DNA from: Ascidia mentula
Taxonomy: Eukaryota; Chordata; Ascidiacea; Phlebobranchia; Ascidiidae
Direction of reading: 5' to 3'
Assembly: GCA_947561715.1 (NCBI GenBank)
Contig: OX387199.1
Coordinates: forward strand, 21,581,001-21,645,000
Length of the DNA stretch: 64,000 nt
Under the pieces are notes generated by a model that made no database searches, was not told where the DNA came from, and was given only the letters and a program-made list of their open reading frames with translations. Positions 11,300 to 23,011 of this stretch are shown here, piece after piece (within the stretch, counting starts at the first letter, position 1; every line of letters begins with the position of its first letter). The translations under genes and the position numbers were made by a program.

Positions 11300-12365
11300 T
11301 GAAAAGTGAAATTGCGTAACAGCCCGACCCCCAAATCCTTCGAATATGTAAACTCATGCCGGCACGTCGTGTGGTCGACGTCATTATGCAAATAACTTTC
11401 GAAACAAAGCGAAGTTGGGACACTTAAACGGATCCAGTCCTTTTTATTGTCCGTGATATTTACGAGAAAATTCTTAGCCCTTTTACCGTCGACTAACGAC
11501 AGCGTAATCCCGAACAGGAAATGGCAAGGAAGTCCCAACTGGCCCGGTAACGGTAAAGAGCTCGACAGTTTGAAAGGATTCTCGGCACCTAGCGTCTTCT
11601 GCCAAAACTGCCAAATAACATTCCTAGAAAAGATGTTCGATAGGTTAGAGTGTAGCATTGCGGACAAAATGGATGAAAGCCACTTTCTCTCAGCGACTTA
11701 TGTAAAGATATTTTCCATAACTTGTCGCTCACTGTACCCTCCAGTTCGAGACCCACGTTGTTAAATAACAGGCTCTGTTATAAAACCCATTGTGCTATGT
11801 ACAAAGGTTTAACAGCCATTCAACAAAGGCAAGTACAATTTTTGATAGGACCGACAATTTTGCGCAGGAAGTTTTTTAAAAAGTTTTTTTTCCTTTGCCA
11901 TGAAAATGTCAAACTCCCATTTTAGAAAAAGATTTTTGGATGAATGCATTTTATTTTATTTCAAAGAAAGTAATGAAAAACTACTTTAGCAAATTAAACT
12001 GTATATTCATTAAGTTCATGTACACTTAAACAAACAGCTTTCTTCCCGTAACAGTGCTACAACATTATTTCTAATTGCAACGTAACTTAGCTATTACATA
12101 AATTTTGTTACACTGATTAAGATACAATTCATCTTATATACATAAGTAGATCGAAGCTTGTGTTACGCATATGTAACGGAACATATCAGAACGGACACAA
12201 AGATACACGTCTAATATTTAGAGGGCAAAGGCTTTGGTGCGTTTGATGACACACGAAAAATATATTCTGTTTGTAATTATGTTGAGTACACAGCTTCAAT
12301 GGTTTTTATAAATTTGGGTTCATTTTATTCATCCAGGTTTGCATCTCGTTGCTTCAGATCTTGTC

Positions 12366-12501
12366 TTAAAGCAGTTTTGCGATGTCTCGAGAAAGTTGAA
12401 TAATTTCTCCGTCAACACTGCCTTCTTCTTCGATTTCATCGAAGAGTTCTTTCTTCTTTTGTTCCAGTGCTGCACTTTTTCCTCCCCCATTTTTCAGATA
12501 A
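12366..12501 (-). pseudogene. Orphan alpha-type last exon
   Basis: A complete alpha-type 3' exon with acceptor (gaaacaacag|TTATC) and stop. It reads SYLKNGGGKSAALEQKKKEL and then an acidic tail ending AKLL. No core exon lies upstream: within about 150 bases the sequence changes to beta-type downstream DNA. It is the remnant of a gene whose 5' exon was removed by recombination. Confidence 0.7.
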
Positions 12502-13320
12502 CTGTTGTTTCAAAACAAGGTTGTTAAGCGAAAGGTCGTTTAGATATTCATAAACCGCGAAGTAATGAAAATGACGATAACTATGTGGGCGAAATCCTTT
12601 GTAAGAAACCAGCTGACTTTACATTAATGCACAAATAAAACTTGTGGAAACAAAAAAAACAAAAAACTTTTGAACGAAGTTCTATGCACGATCACAACGC
12701 AAAAGTTTTCAAGGAACAAGCAAAGTCCTTTCGAGTTTCTGAAAAAGTCTATTCGGTTTCGTTTGGTCGTGACCTGTCACAGTGTCATTTGCAGCTAGAA
12801 AAGAGACTGGTCACGAATCCCGATCAGGTTTTCTTCTTGGTATATGGGTCGGGCGTTTGAATTCTCCACAGTATACGTGGTATGTTATTTGCTCTATACC
12901 TCCATCTAGCGCCAGTTTTTATGACGCCTTAAATAAAGCACAAAAAATGCAAACACACAGCAATATAAGCAGAAATAAAGTATTTATTGTGAAATTAGTA
13001 CGGAATAATTCTTTGTATAATACCTGCGTGAAACAACAAGAAATCACAATGAAAATCGACACAGTTAAAAGCGCTATTATAAAGTACAAGTAGCTAAGTG
13101 CCCTTCAATACATTGAACTTAGTGTAAAACGAAACACAGTTTACATCGCAAAAGCTGGACATTTACGAATTGTGAAATTGCAAACAACATATTGCACATT
13201 GAAATAACATTATGCGATAAATGTAAATAAGTATTATCCTTGCAATCGCGAAGGTTTAAACTTATGTTCACAGATGGTTTGTGGATATTCACAAACTGTT
13301 TTGTCGTTCAGTTATGTACA

Positions 13321-13408
13321 TCATTGTTTAACATCGGTTGCAGCTGGATTGAAGAGTCGTTTCATTAGTTTTTCTTTTTCTTCCTTCGTACCTCCTTCCA
13401 CGTAAAAC
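13321..13408 (-). pseudogene. Orphan beta-type last exon
   Basis: A whole beta-type 3' exon (aaaatag|GTTTTAC, FYVEGGTKEEKEKLMKRLFN, ending ATDVKQ and a stop). About 200 bases of the beta intron follow upstream, then homology ends abruptly near 13607 and different DNA begins. The core exon is absent, so this is a gene remnant cut within its intron. Confidence 0.75.
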
Positions 13409-14880
13409 CTATTTTAACCCAACCAAAAAGTTATAAATATAAAGCGTTTTGAATATATTTGTATATCCAGTCCAATGTCTCAAATTTTAATGGGCAGCGT
13501 AGACTCAGTTACACTACGATGTGCATTTTGTAGAAACGAGCGATTCGAAAGCAAATCCTGAAAACATTTTTACTTGTGACGTTCTTTGCTTTTAATTGTG
13601 TAAAACGCAATAATAACGCAATAATATATTATTCCGTCAGGGATAATCCGTGCGCATGTTAACCATGACTTCAACTAAAACTTGCAACAAAATGACGTAA
13701 TGATATTTTTGTGAAGCAGTAAGTACAAAATCTTGCATTGACTTGTTGGGTAAAAGTAGCTATGTTTTTTTCTAACACGAGCTTCGGGCTCTAATTCGAT
13801 TTATTATGGAACGTAATAAAAGACGCTAACCAAAATGCAATGCAAGCAAGTAGGCTTAATATTGGTGGTAGGACAAGGATTAAACTCTCAGCAAAACACG
13901 TAAACTTGATCAAAGTGCAACGAAATTCTCATAACGGTGGTCACGAGCTTGTGGCCAGAATTATTTGCGTTAAGTTCTAAGGCCCGTCCTGATGATAACC
14001 CATAATATTATCAAGTGATTTAACCACGTGATTCGAGTTTGTCAGCAAACAACTCACAAACCAAAACAAACTAATGACGACCCAGTATATGATGTTGTTT
14101 ATCTGAGTTGGTTTTGGGCAAATTCCCACCTCTTTAACCTTCCCAAAGCTTCGTACGGTTAATCTACAGCTAACATTGGAATTGGTTCCGCCCCCTGTAG
14201 CCGCAGTCGTCACGTTTGTCGTGCCAGTCTCTGGCCCAAGCCCAGGTCTGTAAACAGAAAACCTAACCAGGAATACCAGGCTAATATTTGCGAACGCTCG
14301 ACTCAAACATTAGCGACAATGTAGTTTGTAATTTGACACACAGTCTTAACCAAGCAAAATCAAAGCACGTCAAAACACATTATTTTCAGGGTTAAAGCCC
14401 TTAGTGTTTAATAAGACGTAAAGAACGTTTAACAACATTTATAATTATATGGAAGCAAAAATAAGCCACAATGCAATCATTGCGCTGCAGACATTAAAGC
14501 AGTACGCCAGCCTGCAAGATTTCATCAGTGCGGGTGGTGACCGTATAGGGGTGGACTAGATGTTAAATTGAAACTGCAGATAGAAACATTGTGTACTGCT
14601 GTCTGCAACTCAATGAATACAACGCAAAATTTGAGAAAAAGTAATTGATTTGAAAGCGTTTTCTTCCAAAGTAACTCAAAACTCAAATTATAATAGCAAA
14701 CCAAACTAACACACTTGTAAACCAACAGAAATATACAACAATTTAACTCCGGGCGTAGTATTCGGTAGCTAAGCAACACAATGCTAACCAGAAATTTGCA
14801 ATTAGTCTGATTGCGTTTGTGATATAAAATAATAAATTTTCAGATTTTTCAAATGCCAGCACTCAAAATCTTAACATGTT
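13409..14880. repeat. Gene-free; recurrent intergenic block
   Basis: 13409..13607 is leftover beta intron. 13613..14880 matches 55165..56427. The segment about 14080..14810 is a recurrent intergenic block also found at about 23350..23990, 34870..35380, 46670..47190 and 55640..56350. No gene supported. Confidence 0.7.
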
Positions 14881-15885
14881 TTACATTTTCTTGTCGAAAT
14901 CTTTGGAGAGTTCATCAATTTCGCTCCCCCAACTTTCATCTAGTTCCTCTTCTTCATCCATGTTGAAAAGATCTTTCTTCTTTTGTTTTAACGCTTCATT
15001 TTCACCTCCTCCGGTTTCCAGGTGACTATTGTAATCAATCAAGATTATCAATGAAATGCGTTTAGTGTCTGCCTTAATCAATAAGTTCCTAATTCCAACA
15101 CTCAATGCTACATATCAATACATGAATTGTAACTTAGTTAAGGAAATTAAAACCAACGATAAAGAAATCAATTGTACCTATTCAACATTGTGTCTGCAGC
15201 ATTTTTTCTTTCATCAAGACTTCCTCGAAAAACTTTCACCAACTCTTTTATCAATTCTTCCTCACTCCGTGGGAGTTCCTGTGCCGCGCTCAAAATACAA
15301 GCGGCAATGCAGGATGACACAGGAATGGACTGGTAGCCATCACCGTCGGCAAGTCGTCTGGCAATCTCGAATAACAAAAGAACTGACAACTCGAAATAAC
15401 GACCCTCGTTGCTTCTGCAGTCAGGGGTGTCGACTGATTCTGTCATAAACTTCTCAAAGTACTTGCAGAACCCATGCAATCGGTAGGCATAATTGCCAAG
15501 AAAGTAGCTGTAACTGTTGGGTTGGTTTGTAAGAGCTGAGGTAATTATTATTCCGTTTCCAGGCTGATCATGAGTTGGGTTGGCAAGCAAAATAATACCT
15601 CGATCCCCAGCATTAGATCCGCAGCGAAAGAAGAAGTAATTTCCTGTTTGAAACTTTTCCCTGTTTTGGACAATTTCCATGAAAATTTTTAGTAAATCCT
15701 GGCCTTTCCACGCTCTGAAACTTCCCATAAGCCATTGTGGAAGACACTGGATGCCCATATCTCTAAGGTAATTCTCCAATATTTTCTGGAGCTTTTTCAT
15801 GAGCTCATCCTTTTCTTCTTCCTCTTCTTCTTCTACTGTTTCCTCCTCCTCCTCATCATCTTTATCATCTTTCTTTTTCCCTTGC
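14881..15885 (-). pseudogene. Alpha-2: 5'-truncated tandem-family gene
   Basis: Last exon 15025..14881 (SHLETGGGENEALKQKKKDL, ending DFDKKM) and core exon down to 15178 are both open, with AATAG|gtacaa and attacaatag|TCACC splice sites. The core keeps NYFFFRCG, GIILLANP, DQPGNGIIITSAL, LHGFCKYFEKFMTES, FFE-type helix (here YFELSVLLLFEIARRL) and SIPVSSCIAA. Compared with alpha-4 it lacks about 1.03 kb at its 5' side: homology stops at about 15885 and resumes with DNA matching 58462. The MPLFN start and promoter region are gone. The first ATG left is at 15798..15800, which would give about 255 residues starting in the acidic run. Probably a dead or shortened gene. Confidence 0.7.
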
Positions 15886-16699
15886 GTACATTGGTGTTGC
15901 CCTAAAAACTTTCCTATACTCAAGGTTTATGCAATTGTATCTGCCAACCCCTGTGTTAAAGTCCCCTTTACTTTATGATTGCAACAATAAAACCATGATA
16001 GCACTGACACCATCAACAAGCCTGTAAATCCTGTCAACATCTAAAAATGAAGTCTATCCAGTTGCAGTTTGCCGTGACAGACCATCTATTGCAACTTGGA
16101 GCTAATAAAGAGGTGTTGCAAAGTCAGGTTTTTATAGCTCCGTAGCGCACCCTAGGGCCTGTGTTTTTTAGGTGGTAATATTAACGTAACAATCCATAGT
16201 TGCAACTCTCTAAATTCTAAAAGAGAAAATCAGCAACCCCACGACCACAGAAATCGACGCGGAGGTCCGTCAAAAATTTAAACGACTCAAACTTCATGCT
16301 ATTTTGGATAGTGGTTCGGCAGCAAACTTTCTTCAACAACTCATGGAAGACGATGCCAATGCTGCAGCAAATTACGGTCTTGAAATTAAAGCGACACCTT
16401 TCCGTGTTTCAAAAATCATTTCTTCTCTTTAGAATTTAGCGAGATTTTACCACAACCAAAAGTTTTAAAACAGTGGTCCTTATTTTTCTCTGCACTAAAA
16501 ATATACCTGATATATTTTTATTCAAGCTGAAACATTGTAATTTACAGGATTCACAAAGACTAAAATCTCGGACACGAGTCAACTACTCGTGTACATGATC
16601 AACGACAACAAAACGATAAAAAGATAAATTTCGTTTAAATCCAGGCATTGCTTGAGAGGGTGCACAGGCTGATTTCTGTAGTCATTCTGGACATTTACT
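15886..16699. repeat. Gene-free, duplicated at 58462..59455
   Basis: Matches the DNA between alpha-4 and delta-2. Only a small retropepsin-like fragment is seen in it (16262..16432). The partner region has about 200 more bases near 58850..59050. Confidence 0.65.
16262..16432 (+). mobile_element. Fossil retropepsin-like fragment of an LTR element
   Basis: A short plus-strand open stretch reads RLKLHAILDSGSAANFLQQL and later IKATPFRVSKI, resembling the active-site LDSGS region of gypsy-type aspartic proteases and the following strand. A degraded duplicate is at about 59060..59190. Only this fragment of the element remains; it is old and broken. The assignment rests on one motif and is tentative. 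Confidence 0.3.
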
Positions 16700-18257
16700 T
16701 TAGTAAAACACATCACGTGTTTTCGGAGAATTTGTGTCGCCTAAATTTTGTGTTTTGCTGCTCGTCGCTTTAGAATCGCAACTTTTGCTGACAAGCTGCA
16801 TTTTGTTGTTAAGATTATTGACGTTTCGTGTGGTTGGGAAGATTTTCCGTGGGGTTAATTTTAGGCTTTGACCGATACTTGCTGACTGCTTCGAATCTTT
16901 ACTTTGGTTAGGACGAAAATTTTGAGGAATGTCTTCGTGCCCTTTACTTTCCTTGCTGGAACTTTGCTCTTCTTCATAAAAAGGATTGAAGAGATGCTTC
17001 ATCTTCTTTTGCAGTTTTTCCCTACTTTGTTCCTTCGTCTTCGCTGACTCTTTACCATCGTCCTCAGCTTTGTAATAACTGTTCCAACAATTGACACGGG
17101 TAAAAAAAAAACTTTTTTAGGGAATGTCAACTTTTACAGCAAAATCCAATGTGCGTTAAAAAGTCACTCATCTGGGTTAATCTAACAATAATACATAGCA
17201 ATGCTGGACAAACGATGTCTTTGTACATCCTTAAAATGTAGGCAGTAGAAGTTCATTTAATTAATACAAAGGGCAATGCTGTTGTTGTGAGAATGATCCA
17301 ATACTTTGGTACAATCAACACAAACGTATTGTTTGTAATTCCGTGAACGAATGTTGAAAGCTTTGCAACCGAATTGCTGATTTTTCAACATTTTAACAAT
17401 ATGTTAGGTAACATAGGTTAATTTCCAATCAATTAAAGATAAATTGCTACAATACCTTATTAACAATGCTTGTGCTGCATATTCTCTTTCATCGAAATCC
17501 CCTCGAAAAATGTTAATCAACTGTTCCATTAAATTCTGCGCCATTAAATCCAGCAGGCTTCTTCTTAAAGAACTAACGCTAAATAAAACGAAAGGTTGTG
17601 AACATTATTGAAAAAAATATTATTTATAACTAATAAAATACATTGAAAACGTTTCCAAAAAAATACATTGAAAACGTTTTCAAAACCTTTGCAAATTACT
17701 TTGCTATTTACAAAGTACTTAGTATGAAAGGTATTGAAATTCACCTTTGCATCAGTTTAATTTCATCTTTTTTGCTGGTATATGGCTGTTCCAATATTTT
17801 AGCCATTTCATCTTTCGTACCCTCAATATTTCTCTTTCGCATTTCATCTTTTAATACACAAGCGGCGATGCAGGATGACACAGGAATGGACTCGTATGCA
17901 TCGTCATCAAATAATCGTCTGGCAAGCTCGAAGACGAAGTGAACAGAGAGCTCGAAGAAAAGACCTTCATAATCCCTGGGACCTTTCGTGTTGACTGACT
18001 CGGTCATATATCTTTGAAAGTAGTGCAAAAATCACAATTTCAATCATTGTGTAAAGCAGGTTTTGTCCATTACTTTCGTCAAAATGGAAACTAGCCGCTA
18101 ATTTAAATTTTTTGGGAGGAGAACTAAGATGCTGTTTGAGGTTATTCAGCAAGTTTTCATTGATTTGTAGACACGAAAGCAGTTGGTCCCGGAATTCGTT
18201 GTCATTGTCCTTAAGTTTCGCGTATTCTTTTTCTTCAAAGCGATTTAGGTTTGTCAT
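16700..18257 (-). pseudogene. Delta-1: broken three-exon tandem-family gene
   Basis: Twin of the whole delta-2 gene. Last exon 17078..16700, middle exon 17578..17456, core exon 18257..17745, with the same splice sites as delta-2. The core is 191 bases shorter than in the twin and lacks the NYFFFRCG to TSAL centre, so the two halves are in different frames. The middle and last exons remain intact: the last encodes KLQKKMKHLFNPFYEEEQSS and a long Ser/Lys/Asn-rich tail. The start Met (MTNLNRF) is kept. A nonfunctional copy, unless a shortened transcript is used. Confidence 0.75.
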
Positions 18258-21200
18258 TCTAAATAGTTTTAATTCTGAAAGCAAATGTTTAAGTTGAATA
18301 AACAACTAAAACCTTAAATGCGTTTACTGAGGCAATAACAAACCAAAGTAAAATTGCACAGTCTCAGCGGCTTGTTTATTCCAACTGGGACCGAACCAAA
18401 CCGGTAAATTATAATTCCCGAACCAGAAATAGTTAAATCAGGGGGCTTGAATCAAAACTTTTGTTGCGAACAAAAGAGTCTTTGGCTGCTTTAGCGTAAA
18501 CAGTTGAACAATTTGTTTATGTCATCACGATAGAGTAACAACTTGCACAAGCAAACGATTTAGTGGAACTTGAATCATGAGGTATTCGAATCAAATTTTA
18601 CGAATTCGAATCGAATAAACACAAATTGTGAAAACCGGAACTGAAACAGGTCAGTTTCTTACGTCACCAAATGTGACCGGTTACCATTCAATGTCGGTTA
18701 GCCAGGTTCTTTGTGCATTTTTTTTTATTGAAGATCACATGACGTTTTAGAACCCAGCCTTTACGGAAAGAAACCGTTTTAAAGCGAACAATTTTGCCCA
18801 CCCCCATTCGTTCCGTAGCACTAAACAATTCTGTGTTTGATTAAGCTAGACATAAATTTAAACGCAAAAGATCTCTTTAACACGTGTTTGTAACCTTGTA
18901 CACTGACTGCCCATACAATCTACAGCAAAATTCTACACACAGTGATCCAGCTAGAAAACAACCTTTCACCATTTCTTCCTGGTCAAAGATTATGAAAAGG
19001 TAAAAGTTGTCGCTGTGACGCGTTAAAGCGAAACATCACGTGTCATGTGAACAATTTACAGCAGTAAATCTTGAAATCAAGATTTGTGAACGTTGCACTT
19101 TTTGACACTGTTGCTACCTTACAGCCCTACTAAGTCTCGACACTAAAATACATTTCTGCGAGAAAGGTTGGTTTGACTGTGTCGCTGGCTGCCAGATTCA
19201 TTCACCTCTGGACAAAATTCCAAACCTAATTATCCGAAACTCGACCTCATCCTCCAGAGTTACTTGATACCGTGTTTTATCCTTTGCCAAACAACGTTAT
19301 TCGATGGTAAACAAAAATTGATAAACCTCGTTTAGTTTTTTTTTGCAGTTAACTGCAACCTTCCTTTTGAGTTGGTGCATTTATAACACTATTTTTGGGT
19401 GCAAAAAACTTAACTATTTTAACTATTTTAAAAAAGAAGTTCAAAGCTATTATGCTGTTAAGCATACTGAACAGCAGACGTTTCGAACTCAACTGCGTTT
19501 ATCATCTGTGCGAAATAGTAATGAGCCACAACAAAGCTATTATTCTGTTAAGCAGAAGAACAGGTGTAAGAAGGACAATGTACCCAAGTTTGCGTGGAGG
19601 TTCTAAATGGTTCACCCGATCAAATATCCGCAATGTAAAAGGATCTCTTCGGGAAGGTGACATTTTAAATGTCCTTGAATCCGAGAGAGACTCCAGAAGA
19701 TTTTATACGCTCTCTTGGTCACAAGCTCATTCCTAAAACGCACTGATAAAATACACGGGGCGTCTGCACATATCGCACCATATTAGTCTGAGACTTCAAT
19801 TTCACCCACCATTGTATAAGTTTCTTAGAAATAAATCGCTTTTCGCTGAAGTTCAGCAAAATGTTTGTGTTGGCTATTTTCGTAACTGAAATTTTTATGC
19901 CAATGCAAAAAAAACCAGGTTGAATATATCCTTAGCTCTACACCCAGCAGCGAAACCACACGTGTAACTTTATAACTGTATCTATCCACATGGTGATGCC
20001 AGAGAGCCAGTTTTCCCAATTCTACAACGCATTTCTGATTTGTTCAAAGTTTAATAGAAAGGAAATATAATGCGTACCTTTTGTATTTGGTAAAGCTTCT
20101 AAATATTTACCATAAATTCCATATTTACCGCAGTCTGTTTTTTTTAGTTTATATTGGCATGTCACAAGCGCATTTGCTCGATAAAAATCTTTTAATTTTT
20201 TTAAATCCTTCAATCATTCGGATCCTACGTCAGTGCGAATCAGTTGTTGTGGAAATTTGTCAAACCTCAACCTGAACATTCCGGGTTGGTTAAAAATAGT
20301 TGACGCTTACTCAGTCACGCGGGAAATTATTTCCGAAACGTTCGCGACAACCGTTTCCAATTACAACAAAGGCAGGAATGTTGGCTTTTGGAACTCAACT
20401 TATTGTTGTAATTACTTGATTGCTTTGTTCTTTTGCGTAGTAGAGCTTTGCGCAAAGTACAAAGGATTAATTTGTAATATTACCTGGTTACTACTACATG
20501 AGTAAGAGTGGATCGTAAGGGCATTGTTCCAGAGTACTTTGCGAACCAAATGCGCCTTTCATCTTAAGCGAGATTCACTATTGTTGCTTTGGTGCGGAAA
20601 GAATCAGTAATTACCAAAAACTGCTGTGTTTTTATAAAAATATCATTATTTGTTACAAACCTTTTAAAAATCTTTAAATTTTTGGTTTGGTTGTTTTTGT
20701 TTAAAGTCTGTCCATTGTTACAAGGTTAATGTGGGTAAGAATTTCGCCACGCATGACTGACTCCAAGTTTCCTCCGTTGCAAAAACCAGCAATCAAGCAT
20801 TTCGTTAAACTCAATTACAGACCAGGTGTGATGCCATACGCCAGTAAATAGACCGTACATTACAGGCGAGCGACGCTACCTAATATGTTGTTACATGACC
20901 ATTTTGATTTGCAGCATAACAACCGACTGATTCAACGCTTCACCGGTTTTTAACGCCTTCTTCACTCAACCGGATTGAAAGAAGAGTTATCAGGGGTTTT
21001 CCATTTCTGTCCGCGGTCCAATATCTTTGTTCAGCTCATTCAGTTCAGTATTTCGCTTAACTGGAAAACGTGGATTCTGTAGAAAGGTTAAGACGACTAG
21101 ATCCTAACAGCTTCATTCAAAACTATTCACAAAACTTTTATCAAGCTTGTTTACAGTTTATTTGCAGAATCAGCGAACAGCAAACTGGGTATAATTGATC

Positions 21201-21760
21201 TACACTAGGTATAGTACATGCAAAAATATGCGCTGCATGACGATAAAACGATAAACGATGGTAAATTACGATAAAAGACACTTTCATTTGAAAACTTGTG
21301 AAAATCTTTACAACGTATATAACTATTTAATGCTTAAAATGAAACAAAATTATGCCACTAATATCAACGCAAAATATGCAATCAGATTTAAATGCCATTG
21401 CTTCTGTTTGTAAACACATCAAACACAAATTAAAAGGCGAACTTAGCTACTTACACAAAAGTAACAACAAGTAAAATTGTCATCCAACAACGCAATGTTT
21501 AAACAACAATTCTGGTTGGGCCAATACATGTTTTTACAGAATTTTGCAAATGAACAAATCCACATTAGAAAAATTAAATTTTGTGTTGAAACTAATTAAA
21601 AAATCGGGTGAGGGAGTACAAAAGACAAAAGCATAAGGAAATGAGATTATTCGAAATAAGTCGATGGTACCCAAGTTATTATACAGGTGCTAAAATGCTA
21701 AACATTACGTGTTTTATGGTTTTCATGTCGGTTTAATTTTTTGTTTCGCTGATCATTTCT
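18258..21760. repeat. Gene-free, duplicated at 61216..64000
   Basis: 18258..20988 matches 61216..64000 closely. It contains a plus-strand RPS28 retrocopy fragment (19535..19703). Nothing else recognisable is seen; the open frames on both strands are short and not conserved between the copies. 20988..21760 has no partner within the window. Confidence 0.75.
19535..19703 (+). pseudogene. RPS28: Processed pseudogene fragment of ribosomal protein S28
   Basis: The plus strand reads [20 protein letters not shown] and [10 protein letters not shown], closely matching the C-terminal part of eukaryotic eS28 (known end [29 protein letters not shown], cited here as two halves: [15 protein letters not shown] and [14 protein letters not shown]). 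Upstream, in another frame, [10 protein letters not shown] matches GQCTQVRVEF, so at least one frameshift separates the two parts. No introns or start are visible, as expected of a decayed retrocopy. Duplicated at 62567..62742. Confidence 0.75.
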
Positions 21761-23011
21761 TTAGGTTCTTGTTTTTCTAGATTGGCTGCTGGTCGCTTTA
21801 GAAGAGCTTCTGTTTGCTCCTGAAGTTTCACCAGAACTGCCTATGCCGACTTCCCTCATGCCTGCAGTAAGTTCATCAACATCAAAGTCTGGATTGAAGA
21901 GATCTTTCATCTTTTGCCTGATTGTTTCTTTGAGGTCTTGTGTGTCACTGTTGTAACGAAACGATTATCAATACTGGACATACACCATTTTTTAAACATG
22001 AGTTAAGAAATAAATTAAATTAAGGTGCAAAAAACATTTTTCAGTGCATTTTAACACAATGTTTTGCTATTAATTATTAAACGACGTGTTGACAGCTAAG
22101 TTTAAATATTAATTTTGTTTCAAAATGCACTGAAAACAAGGAGTGTTTATTTCGCAGGGTCTCCAATATAACTATCACGATTTTTCACCAAACAAAACCC
22201 TGCTGTTGTGTGTTAAGTAAAATCGTAAATGTGAAATACGCTAGCTGTTAAATTATTTCAATAACACAGTTTGTCCCAGAACAAAATTAGGTGAGGGTTG
22301 TTTAGCCTAACAACGTTAAGAAATTCCGCTGCACCTTTTTAGCATTTCTTTTGCTGCATTTTCTCTTTCAGTCAACCCTTTCCGACAAAAAACTTCTATT
22401 AACTTTTTTATTGTTTCCACCTCATCTCCATTGTTTTCTGATGCTCTCAATAGACAAGCGGCAATGCAGGATGACACAGGAATGGACTGGTAGACATCAC
22501 CGTCGGCAAGCCGTCTGGCAATCTCGAACACCAAGAGAACGGCGAACTTGAATAACCAATCCTTGTTACCCATGGTGGCTTCGGTGTTGACTGATTCTGT
22601 CATAAACCTTTCAAAATAATCACAAAACCCACGCAATTTGTCGGCATAATCCTTTAGAAAGTCGATGTGTGTTTTGGGTTTATCTGGAAGAGCGGATGTT
22701 ATGATATATCCATTCCCAGGTTGATTACCAGTTGGGACGGCCTTCAAAATAATATCTCGATCCCCTTTATCAGATCCGCAGCGGATGAAAAAGTAATTTT
22801 CATCTTCATACTCTTTGTTTTGAACAACTTCAATGAACGTGTAAAGTAAGTCCTGTCCCTTGCATCCTTTGAGCTTGTATCTAGACACTACATTTTTGGG
22901 AGGCACATTCTTTGGAAGTGGTATTGATGGATCGGGTTTGATTCCTTTCGTGGGAAGTTGGCCGCGGAAATCTTCGTCAAACTTCTTAAACATATCATAA
23001 TCAGCGGACAT
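21761..23011 (-). CDS. Gamma: tandem-family protein, two exons
   Basis: Intact family gene of 287 residues; function unknown. Exon 1 is 23011..22335 (AAAAAG|gtgcag) and exon 2 is 21947..21761 (ttacaacag|TGACAC). Order: YDMFKKFDEDFRGQL (5-19), KGCKGQDLLYTFIEVV (48-63), NYFFIRCG (72-79), DIILKAVP (86-93), NQPGNGYIITSAL (96-108), LRGFCDYFERFMTESV (126-141), FKFAVLLVFEIARRLADGD (154-172), SIPVSSCIAACLL (176-188), closing helix to MLKR (226). Exon 2: TQDLKETIRQKMKDLFNPD then a Gly/Ser-rich tail ending KATSSQSRKTRT, which resembles the KATSSKTQ tail of the delta genes. The MSADYDMF start aligns with MSDEYQKF of epsilon. No partner copy lies in the window. Confidence 0.8.

Larger units (their letters stand above)
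10944..11301 (-). mobile_element. tRNA-derived SINE-like element
   Basis: A tRNA-like head on the minus strand (11094..11168) is followed by an unrelated, GC-richer body reaching to about 10944. The body holds a perfect 18-base tandem pair at 10949..10984. This layout is that of a tRNA-derived SINE. Outer limits are uncertain because no empty site is available, and no poly(A) or microsatellite tail is evident. Confidence 0.5.
8581..12365. repeat. Mosaic of family flanks and insertions
   Basis: This 3.8-kb stretch lies between two points (about 8580 and 13613) that are adjacent in the other duplication arm near 55165, so it is extra here or lost there. 8585..9150 is a degraded version of the upstream region of alpha genes. 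9320..9823 and 10552..10900 are beta-type downstream DNA split by a LINE. 10944..11301 is a SINE-like element. 11310..11760 is another copy of the recurrent intergenic block. 11760..12365 shows nothing I can name. No complete gene is present. Confidence 0.65.

Noticed and set aside
19343-19736. A new gene of about 130 codons (also at 62374..62775)
   Set aside because: Its second half is a decayed RPS28 retrocopy and the frames differ between the two copies; the first half is a local repeat of the same material.
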